A DNA stretch of 64,000 nt from Spisula solida (Eukaryota; Mollusca; Bivalvia; Venerida; Mactridae). Each line of letters begins with the position of its first letter. The first letter of the stretch is position 1. The notes beneath the pieces are model-generated. The model was not told the DNA's origin. It was given only the letters and a program-made list of their open reading frames with translations, and did no database searches. Location: positions 2,423,001 to 2,487,000 of the forward strand of contig OX365953.1 of NCBI GenBank assembly GCA_947247005.1, read 5' to 3'. Shown piece after piece: positions 10,050-20,275 of the stretch. Both the position numbers and the translations under genes were made by a program.

Positions 10050-10228
10050 TATCTCCCCTTAACTACTCTCTAAAACTTTGTAGAATTGTGCAAAATTATT
10101 TTCCAGAAGCAAGAGAGAGTTATCTGCCCTTACAACTCTCTAAAACTTCTTAGAATTGTGCAAAATTATTTTCCAGAAGCAAGAGAGAGTTATCTGCCCT
10201 TACAACTCTCTAAAAGTTCTTAGAATTA
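10050..10228. repeat. 70-bp tandem repeat, about 2.5 copies
   Basis: Units share 'gagagagttatctgccctta', 'ctctctaaaacttcttagaa' and 'gtgcaaaattattttccaga', with a period of 70 bp. It begins about 65 bp inside the intron after exon 10367-10293. Confidence 0.85.
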
Positions 10229-10292
10229 TATATAAACTAGTTTTTTATTGAGCTACAGTCGGCCATGTTTCCATAGAGAAGATGGGATATAC

Positions 10293-10367
10293 CTGCTGAG
10301 TTGTATTTTCCTTCAGTTTCTGTAGAGACCCCTGTAACCTCTGGACATCTTCAACCAACTGACCAAT
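10293..10367 (-). CDS. CUX1: CUX exon: short coiled-coil exon (IGQLVEDVQRLQGSL...)
   Basis: A 75-bp symmetric phase-0 exon of 25 codons (IGQLVEDVQRLQGSLQKLK then ENTTQQ), acceptor tgatatgttacag, donor CAGCAG|gtatat, residues 254-278. It corresponds to 'QLVEDVQRLQASLTKLREN' in vertebrate CUX1 immediately after [13 protein letters not shown] with ACAACCTCTG termini lies about 30 bp upstream of the acceptor, and a 70-bp tandem repeat lies about 65 bp into the downstream intron. Confidence 0.95.
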
Positions 10368-10398
10368 CTGTAACATATCAATCATGTATATATATATA

Positions 10399-10575
10399 CA
10401 GTACAACTCCTCCAGAGCGGCCCTCTGTAGTGCAACAACCTCTCTATAACAACACCTTCAAAATTTTCCCCAAGCTGATATTTACTGTAAATTTAAACTC
10501 TGTAAAGCAACAACCTCTGTACATCAGCCATTATTTGCAGCTCCCAAAGGGTGTTGCTCTACAGAGGTTGTACAG
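10399..10575. mobile_element. MITE with TACAACCTCTGTAGAGCAAC termini
   Basis: The right arm gttgctctacagaggttgta is the inverted counterpart of left-side 'ccctctgtagtgcaacaacc'. An internal second copy of the arm (tgtaaagcaacaacctctgt) suggests a composite. Related to the fragment at 4151-4236. It lies about 30 bp upstream of an exon acceptor. Confidence 0.7.
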
Positions 10576-10845
10576 AATATATCTATAACGATGTCCACAG
10601 ACTCACTATTGACATCCTAGGACTTACAGACCAATCCCTAAAAATATAGATTATTATTACTCCTGTTTTCATGATTTTTGCGTCAACTTTTTCTTTGAAT
10701 TGTCTGCCATTTTCAACCTGTGTGTTGTCCAATACACGGCTGTGTGTAATACTAAGGCTTGCTTAATGCTCATGGTATATAAATATATCAAAATAAAAAA
10801 AATGACGAAATGAGTATCAAAACTCAATTATTTAATAAAAAACCC

Positions 10846-10878
10846 AATGCATTTCGCCTATAACAGGCTCTTCAGGGG
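10846..10878 (-). ncRNA. Hammerhead-like ribozyme core (Penelope-type), copy a
   Basis: On the minus strand: CTGAAGA, then GCCT-GTTAT-AGGC as a 4-bp stem and loop, then GAAA followed by the palindrome ATGCAT. CUGANGA-stem-GAAA is the catalytic core order of hammerhead ribozymes, known from Penelope-like retroelements and retrozymes. No reverse transcriptase frame is nearby, so this would be a remnant. Confidence 0.45.
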
Positions 10879-11113
10879 TATCAAAATTTTTGATATATAC
10901 GTTCTGGGGACGGACAGCATTCCTTTTTTGTATATATATAGTTACTATCCAGACTCAATGTTTATTCCGGTTTGAAACTTTTTCTCAAGAAATATTTTAG
11001 TGATATATGGTGATTGCTTAATTGACCAGGTAAGGGTGCATATTGAATTCCCCGGTTTGTGTTCATTTTTCCAGATATCAAATCTTATTGTACTGTAGGT
11101 ACAAACACATCAA

Positions 11114-11625
11114 TATTTACTATTCAAAATTTGGTAAGGTCCAAGAAATTTTCCATTTGAATATTTTGCAAATTGAATAAGATTGACTAGTAGAATTTTC
11201 AGAAACATAATGCTACATCTGCAATATTGTAAACCAATGAAGATTACTTCAAAATTTAATGTCTAAGTGCTGATAAGCCCAACTCCAATAAAATGATCGT
11301 GCTGCATTCAAGCCTCTGTATTAACAGAATGTGGTAATTTTCTTGGCATTTTGGGTCTTACACAAAATGGTAATAAAAACGGGATAAAAATTTCTATTTT
11401 AATCTAGCCACTTTGGTTCCTGCTAATAGGGCTTATCAGTTACCTGGAAAACAACGTCATTTTAGCAATGCGTATCAAATGTAAGACATCAACTTAAGAA
11501 ATTTAGCAGCAGATGAGATGATATTTTATTAATTGCACAACGTTTTCTTCATCGGTTTTGTACATTTAACTTGAGACGGACAGCAAAATCGATTTCTTGG
11601 CCGTTAGCAAAGTTTGAGTAGTATA
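11114..11625 (+). mobile_element. 511-bp MITE, copy A
   Basis: Termini tatttactattcaaaatttg and caaagtttgagtagtata are inverted repeats. The whole interior is the reverse complement of 63212-63722, for example 'gataagcccaactcc' here versus 'ggggttgggcttatcag' there. No ORF. A TA target duplication is possible. Confidence 0.85.
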
Positions 11626-11749
11626 GATTCATACAATGCATTAACTAACATTTTAATTTCTTTCTTTTCTCCCATAGCTATTTTCCTAAGTAAATGTGAC
11701 CGAGTCAAAAATGACATTTCCAACATCTGTTTTTACTATTTTTAAAAAT

Positions 11750-12055
11750 GTCCCGGATTTTTGTCCCAACCCCAAATTCAGGAGTCCTACTATTAAAGGC
11801 ATAATACCTAACCCTAAAAATTGGTCTATTTCGAGAGCAATTTGCACACATCCCTTCACAAAAACACAGTTTCAAACAATGTTCTATTGTTAAATTCAGC
11901 TTTAAAAACTTCAAATCACCATAACTTTGTTAATAATACTTTACATTTTTTCATGAAATTACTTTTATTTTCTGCAGAAAAGTTCATTCTTCCTAGCAAG
12001 TAAAGTCCTAGTGCAGCAAATCCTGACTTCCAGATTATTCTGTAGGATCCCTGTA
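11750..12055. repeat. Dispersed repeat, 'ttctattgt...ctgcagaaaagttcatt' family, copy 2
   Basis: Contains 'gttctattgttaaattcagc', 'ccataactttgttaat' and 'tctgcagaaaagttcattct', nearly identical in order to the 44280-44436 copy. It ends about 28 bp from the donor of exon 12308-12083. Confidence 0.7.
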
Positions 12056-12082
12056 AATCCTAAGCTTTTATGATAATCTTAC

Positions 12083-12308
12083 CTCTCTCTCCTTAGCTGC
12101 GAGTTCCGCTTCCAGGTTGGAACGTTGAAGTATTTCGATAGCTTGTTCCATGTCTGGTCCTTTCTGTGTCTGTCCGTCAGCACCTTCACCTAAACTCGCG
12201 GTCAGATTGCTCAATTGATGCTTCAGTTTCTCTGCTTCCCGTTCGGCTGCTGTCGCTCGCTCGTTGGCGCGCTCCAGATCCGCCATCACCATTTCCATTT
12301 CATCAGAT
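12083..12308 (-). CDS. CUX1: CUX exon: coiled coil ([18 protein letters not shown]...)
   Basis: Acceptor gtttacttacag, donor AGAGAG|gtaaga. After one base completing Lys, 75 codons run from [18 protein letters not shown] to AELAAKERE, residues 178-253. This is close to vertebrate CUX1, which has 'DEIEMIMTDLERANQRA', 'DVEQAIEVLTRSSLE' and '[12 protein letters not shown]' here. A poorly conserved hinge ([13 protein letters not shown]) interrupts the heptads, as in relatives. A dispersed repeat copy ends about 28 bp inside the downstream intron. Confidence 0.97.
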
Positions 12309-12448
12309 CTGTAAGTAAACAAACAGAACACATTAATAACAATGTACAATAATATACACTCCTAAATTAGTAGGGGAAAAAATCAAGCTAAAAATTTCAA
12401 ACAGTCAACCAAACATTGGCCGATGACAAAATTCAGCTCAAGGAATAA

Positions 12449-12599
12449 GGGACCAGTTCTTTACATAATGCTCTAAACTATGGAAAAAAACTGTTAATCT
12501 TGATTTTCCTGTTTAGCTGATACATACGGTCTTAATTTTTTTTAAGTTTCTAAGAAAATTCTAAGTTTTCCCTTAAGATGCTTTGTAAATACCACCACA
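12449..12599. mobile_element. Probable MITE of the CACAAAGCATCTTA family
   Basis: The right end 'ttttcccttaagatgctttg' is as in the 5450-5686 and 50394-50656 copies. The left end is diverged, so the boundary is approximate. Confidence 0.5.
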
Positions 12600-13011
12600 G
12601 AACCATAGCATACAATTTACTAAAGCATTAATAGAGTGTTTACAAGCAATATAATGTAAATTTAAACTATCTATCCACTTATTTATCAAGACCAACCAAC
12701 AGATTAAACATCTGCACACAAAACCACAAAACACGTCGTCGGAGGACAGCGTGAAGCCAGCAGCGTGAAGCCACTCTACCAAATGTTGCACATAATGAAA
12801 GCCTGATTTCATTCAGTGATTGTTTTATAGTATTAATAAATGATATGACTGACATTACACAAATTTATCATCTAAAGATTGAGAAGTCATAAAATATGAT
12901 AATTCTTATACATTTGAAATTCAATTACGCGTCGTATAATTATAATGAAAGAAATAAGCTGATACAGGGAAAATACATTACAGAATTCAAGTAATGTTTG
13001 TACAAGATTTT

Positions 13012-13206
13012 GGCAGGGCACCTGGGCAGGGCAGGGCAGGGGCAGGGCAGGGCACCTGGGCAGGGCACCAGGGCAGGGCACCAGGGCAGGGCACCAGGGC
13101 AGGGGCAGGGCAGGGCACCTGGGCAGGGCACCAGGGCAGGGCACCAGGGCAGGGCAGGGCAGGGCAGCTAGGGCAAAATCACAAGCAAAGCAGAACAGGG
13201 CAGGGT
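13012..13206. repeat. GC-rich CAGGGCACC minisatellite
   Basis: About 195 bp of gggcagggcacc(t/a)gggcag units, the only strongly GC-rich patch in the window. The plus strand has many regularly spaced GGG runs (G-quadruplex capable). The plus strand is the template strand for the CUX gene. Overlapping open frames are repeat artefacts. Confidence 0.9.
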
Positions 13207-15660
13207 ACTGAGTAGTGCTGAATAGAGTAAAGCAGAGCAACTATTAGCAGACACTTGTAATGACGTCACAATAAAATATGTTTCATACTTGAAGCTGATT
13301 AGTCAACCATTGTTTTCAATTCCTTAATATTAGCTGATTAAACAAATTTTGTTAAGAATATTCAATCATAAAAGTTGAAGCTAAAATAAAGCATCAAAGA
13401 TTATTAATAATTAATTACAAAACACTATAACATTTACACACTTAACAGATTATATCTGATGCCATTGTTCCGCCAGCTTTAACGATACAGCAATGCTATA
13501 AACAATAGAACATCAAATAAGTGTCAAGCTATTAATCCATAATTGATCCATTTTTTACGAATTGATTTCCGTTCCCTATCAGATGATTAAAAGCATTATC
13601 CATATATTTCCCCCGTCAAATCAACCATCGCGATGTTAATCGCTCACTCAGACAAAATCCTGATCTGAAACTAAAATCAATACTCGGTATGAAACCAATA
13701 TTGGTAGTTTGGTCTCTTGATTGCCCCCCGGATCCATATGGCGACAGCTTGTACGATAACTGCAGTGAATTTAGACTTGTGTCACCTAACTGTATTTTGT
13801 TTTTCACACATATATGTACATACAGTATTATCCTATCCAGGCTATAATTAGAAGCTGTTTGTTCAGTATTTATATAACATAAGAGATCATGCAATTATTC
13901 ATATGCAAATGTGCCCACCAGCTAGCTATTGGCGAATGGCAGGTTTTTATTGTTCATTCATCCAATAGATTGCAGGTGGGCTTTTTGAATATAAATAGGT
14001 GATCTCCCCTATTTGACCCTCGACCTTTAACTCCACTAAACAGCTAGCCCCCTACTCAAAATCTATTTTAAGTGGTTTACAGTTTGAAATAATTTTCTAA
14101 GTGTGTATTATAGCTAAAACAATACTTATTATGATTATGAAAAGCGAAATAGAATAGAGTCATGTGTACCTTAGTTTCCTTGGTTGCTTCATACACGGTT
14201 CTGACCAACAAATAATTGTATATGAAAGGCCTTACTTACTAAAACCCAGCTTCGATAGATGACAGACCAAAATAAAATGTATCAATAGAAAATTATGTTT
14301 CATCGATTTTATGAACAAACACTATAAAGCATACTTCAACTGTGATATTAATCATGTTTACAATGTTGCAATTTTTTACTAAATTGTACTTTTTTTATTT
14401 ATAATATTATTTAATGATGTGAATATTAATAATAATATTTTTTTATTTATTGAAGGCATTGTTGTTAATAAGAATATGTATTGTTCTATTATAATTATAT
14501 CTCTTAACATGTAACCTTCAGAACATAAAGATTTTATCATTATTTTATTATTTTTATTATTATTTTATTATTTAAATTATTATTTATATTATTATTATTA
14601 TACTCACAGCTTCGATCTATATCATCTTCAAACTATGACGCCCGAAATCACGAGCCATAACAAACCACGGAACAGCAAAAACCTCACATTACTTAGCAAA
14701 CCACAACTGCTAGCATGCTACATTATGTACCATGATCATATCAACTACAACTTAACAACACTCACTAAAGTCACAGAAATACTTTCTCAACTAAGTCCAT
14801 TTTTCACTTTGAGTAATTATATAAATAATCAATCAAACAAAAATTTAAAAAAAAAACACTGCAAGAAAAATTATCTAATCGAAAGTTAACAATCACATTC
14901 ATTTAAAAGTCCATTTCTTATAACACTCGATATCGCTTAACCGAAATCAACAATTCTATGTTATCAATCATGCTGTCTTAATTAAACAACAAAAACGCTT
15001 ATACACCATTATATAGTGAACGAATTTCAATACGGTGCTCTTTCCAACAAAGTTTCCCCAAAACTGATGTCGACATCTCTTGCCTTTGTCAATAACATGC
15101 CATCAGTCGCTAGCAAATCGACTTCCCCCAATAATCAATACTCAATTAGTAGTAAAATGTCCACAAAGTCAATAATGGGAAATGTAAAAGCGGGAGATAA
15201 TCCGTAGGATATCATTTTGTCAATCTCTCGGATCAATATCCAATACCACATACATCCTAATATCTATATATTGTACACCAAACCCCCTGACCACCTGCTG
15301 GCATGTATTGATATAGTATGGGAACATTTGGTGGTGAAAATTATTTGTGCCTCTGACACAATTATGCTCATGCATTCACAAAGCATGTTCCTTAACTTCA
15401 AATTATTTACAAACCACAAAATAAAGGGGATCCAATATATTACACACCCTCCCCCTTATTATAACACACCCCTTCCCCCAGCAGTTAGTGAGTAGGGGTT
15501 TCAAATTGACTGCAACAAAAATGTTGGATTTGAAGGTGCAAAGGAATATTGGCACAATTTTGAAGCCAGATACATACAGGAAATGGTCAGAATATTTGAT
15601 TTTCGTATGTTGGGATCGATTCTGAGACATCATCATTCTGAATACAGATAATGGAACCAC
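13207..15660. other. Intronic stretch, no gene
   Basis: AT-rich intron. Contents: an imperfect hairpin with gcccacc / ggtgggc arms (about 13912-13981), and an ATT-rich low-complexity tract (about 14390-14620). Open frames at 14635-14889, 15016-15207 and 15217-15495 have no recognisable domains. Confidence 0.5.
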
Positions 15661-15661
15661 A

Positions 15662-15865
15662 ACTAGGGGCCAAACATAAAACCACTAGGGGCCAAACATA
15701 AAACCACTAGGGACAAACACAAAACCACTAGGGGCCAAACACAAAACCACTAGGGCCAAACACAAAACCACTAGGGGCCAAACATAAAACCACTAGGGAC
15801 AAACACAAAACCACTAGGGGCCAAACACAAAACCACTAGGGGCCAACACAAAATCTCTAGGGTCC
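15662..15865. repeat. 21-22-bp tandem repeat (aaccactaggggccaaaca)
   Basis: About nine copies of a 21-22-bp unit around 'aaccactaggggccaaacac', with variants lacking one or two bases. Located in the 11.2-kb intron. Confidence 0.9.
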
Positions 15866-17876
15866 ATGATGTAAATTAAAAGAATGATCAGACACTGATT
15901 GCAACAAGAATAACATTAAAGATGTTTGAAAAAACATTTACAAATCTGAATACATAAATATATCAGGACATAAATTTATATATTGAAATTGACAAACATG
16001 AACTTAATTTCAATTGTTCACAAAATACAAATTAAACATTTACATATAAAAAAATCCTGACATGATACATTTTCTACATTGTATGGCTATCAAAAGTAAA
16101 TTTTTGACAAGTACAACTCTTTAGATGAAGCCGCTACCTTTAATCAAGCAATTGTGAATAATATGTTAAGACACATGTAACCAAAACATCTAAAATGATT
16201 TTTGTTTGACGACAAAGCGTCTCAAATCACAACCTTGTAACGGTAAACATCGCAGTACAATGTTCTGTCCGTATAACACCAATAACATTGTGTTGTTACA
16301 CCTGATTATGCCGTTTGACAGGAAATGTTAACATGCTTGATAAACCGCTCCGATCGTTGAGTTCAATGTCTCGATGGTGTCCGCATATATCCGTACAATG
16401 ATTTCAACATCGGCTAATTCGTCAATTTCGTGTCTACTGCATCCTAATAAACGTTTTTAACAGCAATAAGAATAAATGTACGTAACTTTTACGCCTGTAC
16501 GAGGCAAAGAGATAACAAGCTATGTTTATTGGCTCTCGGAAGTGGTTGAAGGTATCTACATCATGTTCGAGAATGATCATAAAGGCGTGAAACATTGAGC
16601 AGAGCAATTGTAACGTCGTAAAATATTGAAATGATCACAAATTTAACTTTGATGTCGGCTTTTGATATAAAATCAATCCCAAAGCAGTTAAATGAGCTGT
16701 TGACGACTTAAGTATATATACTTCAAACAATAGTGACCATCAAATAGAACGGTAACATAAAATCCCTTCGTAAATAGTAAAATAACATCAGCAAAGAACA
16801 CAATGATTGCACATAATACGCATATTTGGAACATTTAACACATTATTGAAAATGCATCTTTAATGATAAAGACAACAGAATGTTACGCTAATATAATTAC
16901 AATTTAACAAATATAGTCCAGTTAGGATAAAAATCCAGTGACGCAGCGGTCGAGTCCACTATAACGGTGTAAAACCTATTATAAAGCCTTATACAGTACA
17001 AACAACTATAATTTCAATGCTACTTCGCTCTACCTGTTTAGACAATGGTTTTGGTTTTTTGCATACACATAAACTGCAACGTCACTGTCACAATATCCTA
17101 ACTGGACTATACTTACATACTTCTGTTATTTACAATAAATATTAATAAACAGTAGCAAGGTTGCAGTCACAATTTATTTCTTCATCAGAATTGCCTGTAG
17201 TTGATTGATTTTTTATCAATTAATAAAAATATTAGCGTTGTCTTAGATGGACTGAACATTCTACATTGTGTATTTTATCTGTTTCCATAAATGAGTGGTG
17301 GAATCTATGTTGATTTACAAACTTGTCCATACAGTAGTTGTACAATTTATGCAAATCGTTTAAAATGTCTTTATTGTGCATTTTCATCAAAATCTATGAA
17401 ATTTAATACCCACGAAAATGTATGATTTTACAGTATAAATTGACCGATGTTTTATTGTTGTTGTTGGTATAGAATGTTGTTTCGGAAACAAAGAGACTGG
17501 TAACTGTGATTGCTTGACCAATCATGAAAGGAATGGACCATTACAGAAACCAATTAATTACCAATATACGCTTGTCTATTTAGCAGGATTTTGACGATTT
17601 TGTGTGACATTTATTATTGGTCATCGTTAATTGAGAAGGCCGTATGTCTGAGATATTATCAATAATGTTGGTGATTTTATGGCATGCCTATCAAATGAAT
17701 GGTATATAGACAGGTAATACCTATAACAAGGTGATTTTATTACCTGGGCATGACCTAAGAAAGTAGTTTTTTTTCTCTTACCGTCAGAATACTAGTAATA
17801 CGTTATCATACCTCTATACATATAGTGTATCTTTAGTAGGCAATAAATAATATTTCTATATATTAGGACAGTATAT
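15866..17876. other. Intronic stretch, nothing recognised
   Basis: Two kilobases of AT-rich unique-looking sequence. A 'acccacgaaaatgtatgatt' fragment near 17408-17436 is the end of a TACTGTAAAATCAT-type MITE. No exon, RNA gene or tandem array seen. Confidence 0.5.
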
Positions 17877-18298
17877 ATACAGTGCCCACCAAAAATAAGT
17901 ATACAGTAAATAATTTTTGCAAAATTAAACTTGGTTAAATTATTCAATTTCTGTTTATCAGACAGTCACAGTTATGCTAGTTTCTGAAACTACAGTTACT
18001 AAATGAGTCAAAATAGAGATAGAAATAAAGATGAAGATGTTTGGAACTAAAATAACCATGTGATCAAAAAGGCTGAATTTTCCATGCTTTTGTGACAAAG
18101 TTACCATTCGAGAAGGACAAAGAAACTTTAGATTTTGCACTTAGGGTTCCAATTAATGTATGGTCTTTCCATTTAATAAACAAAAATATTCCTTTTCTTC
18201 AAATATATTGTTGCTTCACTGTTCTGCAAATAGTACTATTACAGGCAAGTAAGTTGGCAAATAACATCTGTATACTTATTTTTGGTGGGCAGTGTATA
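17877..18298. mobile_element. Tc1-like MITE with CAGTGCCCACCAAAAATAAG termini
   Basis: Left end tatacagtgcccaccaaaaa and right end tttttggtgggcagtgtata are inverted over about 28 bp (the right arm lacks one base), flanked by TA-rich sequence compatible with a TA target duplication. 422 bp, with no transposase frame. Confidence 0.85.
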
Positions 18299-18345
18299 TA
18301 TATATATGTTTGAACGCTGGAAGTACATAGTAATATCAAATCATA

Positions 18346-18552
18346 CATTTTGGTCTTGATTTTAATGTGATCTTATATTTGAGTCTTGGTTTTTTTTTAA
18401 AAATTGTTAGAAGTTCATTTTGGTCTTGATTTTGATGTGATCTTATATTTGAGTCTTGTTTTTTTTTAAAAATTGTTAGAAGTTCATTTTGGTCTTGATT
18501 TTGATGTGATCTTATATTTGAGTCTTGGTTTTTTTTAAATTGTAAGAAGTTC
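18346..18552. repeat. 69-70-bp tandem repeat, three copies
   Basis: Units begin cattttggtcttgattttga and end with a T-run plus 'aaaattgttagaagtt'. Copies differ mainly in T-run length. Confidence 0.9.
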
Positions 18553-18589
18553 CACAGGTCAACAATATTCCAGTCATATGGATATTAAT

Positions 18590-18745
18590 TAATTATCCAG
18601 TCCCGCATTATCCTGACACCAGGTCCTGGAAAACCAGCAGTTACCTGGAACTTGCAACCTGTTCAACGTCCAGCAAGGGAGATAACAACAGTTCCATTTT
18701 AACGACTGGTATTTTGAGGCGTACAGGAATTGTACCTGAGACCTC
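18590..18745. repeat. Dispersed repeat ('ttatcctgacaccagg')
   Basis: Phrases 'attatcctgacaccaggtc', 'acctggaactt' and 'agcaagggagataac' recur at 44490-44610, and in part at 51695-51715. It directly precedes the hairpin at 18763-18839. Confidence 0.55.
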
Positions 18746-18762
18746 TTACACTTGAAGCAGAT

Positions 18763-18839
18763 TCGAGGGTCGGTGCAAAACTATGGAAACTACATATAAT
18801 TATAACGTGTAATTATCATAGTTTTGCACCGACCCTCGA
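18763..18839. mobile_element. Palindromic element, TCGAGGGTCGGTGCAAAACT arms, copy 1
   Basis: Arms of 23 bp (tcgagggtcggtgcaaaact... and its perfect inverse) flank a 31-bp AT-rich centre. A second, internally deleted copy is 18898-18949, and both are followed by 'ctgatg(c/t)tctacc'. Confidence 0.75.
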
Positions 18840-18897
18840 CTGATGCTCTACCTGCCTACAGGTATTGAAACAGATACTTCTCACACTTGAAGTAGAT

Positions 18898-18949
18898 TCG
18901 AGGGTCGGTGCAAAACTATGGAAACTACATATTTTGCACCAACCCTCGA
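18898..18949. mobile_element. Palindromic element, copy 2 with internal deletion
   Basis: Same left arm as 18763, but the loop and part of the right arm are missing, leaving a short right arm (ttttgcaccaaccctcga). The flanking 'cacttgaag(c/t)agattcgagg' is also duplicated, so the pair arose as a local ~135-bp duplication. Confidence 0.7.
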
Positions 18950-19367
18950 CTGATGTTCTACCACTAAGATATGGAGGTGAAGAAGTTTGGGTCGATATTG
19001 TATTTCAAGTATTGATAGGTCACAAAATTTATACAATAAATATGAGTACCGGTAGTACACTGTGAATGTGTACAACCCTTACACCCTTTGATGGTCACAC
19101 TAACTCCGCTAAATATTTCAGAGAGCGACACTTGGTAAAACAATAGAGTAAGTATGCATCAAGTTATCACAATAATGACAGTCATGGTTTACCATAATCG
19201 AGAACTTATCAATAAAATATTCATTTATTCGTAATAAATCCGTTCACACGGGGTTGAGACAACGGTAAATAGCCTGTCAGGTGATTGGGAGCTACGCATG
19301 TGATTTTTGTTCGATGAACGGTAAATAGCTTGTCAGGTGATTGCATGGGTACAAGTACAATATTCTG

Positions 19368-19817
19368 AAAAACCTGAAATCCTATAAAATTGTCAATTTA
19401 TAAAGAGAAAATAAAGTTAACCAGACTTTTTGGTACACTCAAAAACCTGAAATCCTATAAAATTGTCAATTTATATAGAGAAAATAAAGTTAACCAAACT
19501 TTTTGGTACACTCAAAAACCTGAAATCCTATAGAATTGTCAATTTATAAAGAGAAAATAAAGTCAACCAGACTTTTTGGTACACTCAAAAACCTGAAATC
19601 CTATAGAATTGTCAATTTATAAAGAGAAAATAAAGTCAACCAGACTTTTTGGTACACTCAAAAACCTGAAATCCTATAGAATTGTCAATTTATAAAGAGA
19701 AAATAAAGTCAACCAGACTTTTTGGTACACTCAAAAACCTGAAATCCTATAGAATTGTCAATTTATAAAGAGAAAATAAAGTCAACCAGACTTTTTGGTA
19801 CACTCAAAAACCTGAAC
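19368..19817. repeat. 72-bp tandem repeat, six copies
   Basis: Exactly spaced units starting at 19369, 19441, 19513, 19585, 19657 and 19729, each with 'aaaaacctgaaatcctata' and 'ccagactttttggtacactc'. The later copies are nearly identical, indicating recent expansion or homogenisation. Confidence 0.95.
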
Positions 19818-20046
19818 ACAGGTATATAATTATACCTGAAAACTTGCACCCATGTGATTTTTGTTCAATGAACTGAATGTATCTATTTGCAGCTTGTACT
19901 TTTAACATAACCTGGTCCCTCCCTTCTCAACTTTCGATACATGATTAATTAACTCTGTCAACGTATCAATTTTAGACACTGAGGATGGTAAAGACCATAT
20001 AGATAATGAATCATGTGCATATAATATATACAGCCATGGTATGTAT

Positions 20047-20275
20047 AAATATGGACAAAGAAAAGTGTAACAATTTTTTTATTTTTTTATTAGTTTTTCA
20101 ATAATTTTCATTATTTGAAAAAGGCTTATATGCCAAAACGTTATTAAAAGAGTGTAACTTAAATATAGACAAAAAAAGTGTAACCAGTTTTTTTTTTTAG
20201 TTTTTCAATAATTTTCATTATTTGAAAAAGGCTTATATTTTTTATGCCAAAACGTTATCAAAAGAGTGGAACTTA
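20047..20275. repeat. Two-copy ~113-bp repeat with GGC...GCCAAAACGTT core
   Basis: Both copies carry 'aaaaaggcttata(..)tgccaaaacgttat' followed by 'aaaagagtg'. The core resembles the decayed hammerhead/Penelope-like motif found at 10846 and 59264 (GGC/GCC stem, then AAACGTT). Confidence 0.7.

Noticed and set aside
12887..13240. Pro/Ala/Cys-rich minus-strand frames of 117 and 63 codons
   Set aside because: Translation of the CAGGGCACC minisatellite in several frames at once.
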